From Bacteroidales bacterium (lineage in GTDB: Bacteria; Bacteroidota; Bacteroidia; Bacteroidales; UBA4181), in assembly GCA_028700615.1 (NCBI GenBank), contig JAQVSH010000025.1, positions 1 to 13,851 on the forward strand: a DNA stretch of 13,851 nucleotides, given 5' to 3'. The notes under the pieces were generated by a model that was given only the letters and a program-made list of their open reading frames with translations, was not told the origin of the DNA and did not search any database. The translations under genes and the position numbers were made by a program. This document shows, one piece after another, positions 13,471-13,851 of the stretch. Every line of letters begins with the position of its first letter. Position 1 is the stretch's first letter.

Positions 13471-13851
13471 ATGATCACCTCTGAACAATGTAAAGAGCTG
13501 ATGGAGCGCCGGGATGCGCTCAGGAGGCATCTTTGACCTCGATCGAAAAGAAATCGAGCTGGAAGAAGAAGAACAAAAAACGCACGATCCTTCTTTTTGG
13601 GAAGATGCTAAAGCCGCTGAGGAACAACTGAAAAAAGTTTCAGCGCTGAAAGACTGGCTTTCGTCTTATCAGACGATTGAAACAGAATTAGCAGACCTTC
13701 AGACTCTTTTTGATTTTTATAAAGAAGGGGATGTCAGCGAAGAGGAAATCGAAGAAGCGTATACGAAGGCCGAATCACAAATTTCTTCTCTGGAGTTTAA
13801 AAATATGCTCAGCGAAGAAGAAGATGTCTTAGGAGCCATTCTTAAAATCAA
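13471..13851 (+). CDS. prfB: Peptide chain release factor 2 (RF2), programmed +1 frameshift, 3' end beyond window
   Basis: RF2 releases finished proteins at UGA and UAA. The first 21 codons (MITSEQCKELMERRDALRRHL) end at an in-frame TGA (13534-13536). A +1 shift on CTT (13531-13533) continues with GAC and an open frame to the window edge: LDLDRKEIELEEEEQ, then DPSFWEDAKAAEEQLKKVSALK, which is the N-terminal helical PCRF domain of RF2. The coding sequence is thus 13471-13533 joined to 13535 onward; the stop-codon recognition and GGQ regions lie outside. The gene encodes its own feedback: low RF2 slows termination at this UGA and favours the shift. The ATG has no Shine-Dalgarno sequence of its own. 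Confidence 0.95.
13522..13537 (+). promoter_or_regulatory. prfB: prfB programmed +1 frameshift site
   Basis: AGGAGG-CAT-CTT-TGA-C: a Shine-Dalgarno-like stimulator (13522-13527) three nt before the slippery CTT, followed by TGA and C, a poor termination context. Order and spacing are the same as the E. coli site (AGGGGG-TAT-CTT-TGA-C), and the RF2 frame resumes directly after it. Confidence 0.96.

Noticed and set aside
13534..13536. Frameshift mutation or pseudogene in prfB
   Set aside because: The in-frame TGA with upstream AGGAGG and CTT is the conserved programmed frameshift of RF2, not damage.
1..13851. CRISPR arrays, insertion sequences, integrase or phage genes, defence systems
   Set aside because: No spaced direct repeats, transposase-like proteins or terminal repeats were seen; all major frames are assigned to chromosomal families or to single unknown genes.

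Overview
The window looks like an ordinary chromosomal stretch from a member of the Bacteroidota, probably class Bacteroidia. The evidence is indirect but consistent: several intergenic gaps carry the lineage-typical promoter element TAnnTTTG (twice with an upstream TTTG), most start codons lack a Shine-Dalgarno sequence, and the gene families fit (M56 peptidase fused to a TonB-plug domain, anSME, DUF4380, a PspC/PadR cluster). I cannot name a genus.

Left part (1-5024): the window opens inside an M56/BlaR1-like membrane metallopeptidase gene whose reading frame runs off the left edge; its periplasmic tail ends in a TonB-plug-like domain. It converges, with a 2-nt gap, on an AlkD-type DNA alkylation repair gene. 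A divergent promoter region then leads to a Tat-exported dienelactone-hydrolase-family protein, whose 3' end overlaps by 59 nt the 3' end of an oppositely oriented anaerobic sulfatase-maturase-type radical SAM gene. A lipoprotein of unknown function follows.

Middle (5081-11098): on the minus strand, a MltF-type lytic transglycosylase gene with a good promoter is followed 52 nt later by a DUF4380 protein gene, probably one operon. Divergent from it is mfd, the transcription-repair coupling factor, complete at 1141 codons.

Right part (11099-13851): a probable self-regulated operon holds a short PspC-domain protein, a PadR-type repressor and a longer four-helix PspC-domain protein. The two PspC proteins share a related N-terminal cytoplasmic domain, and the operon promoter carries a perfect 7+7 palindrome over its -33 region. 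Then come tRNA-Gln(UUG) with its own promoter and a strong hairpin, and the 5' end of prfB, which shows the classical programmed +1 frameshift at an in-frame TGA.

No mobile element, CRISPR array, rRNA gene or sign of recent transfer was seen, and no gap over 300 bases lacks a gene. The largest gap (7404-7672, 269 bases) holds the divergent mltF and mfd promoters. The most interesting material is the PspC-PadR-PspC operon with its operator, the prfB recoding site and the tRNA-Gln/prfB junction, and the hairpin buried in the alkylation-repair gene between two convergent genes.
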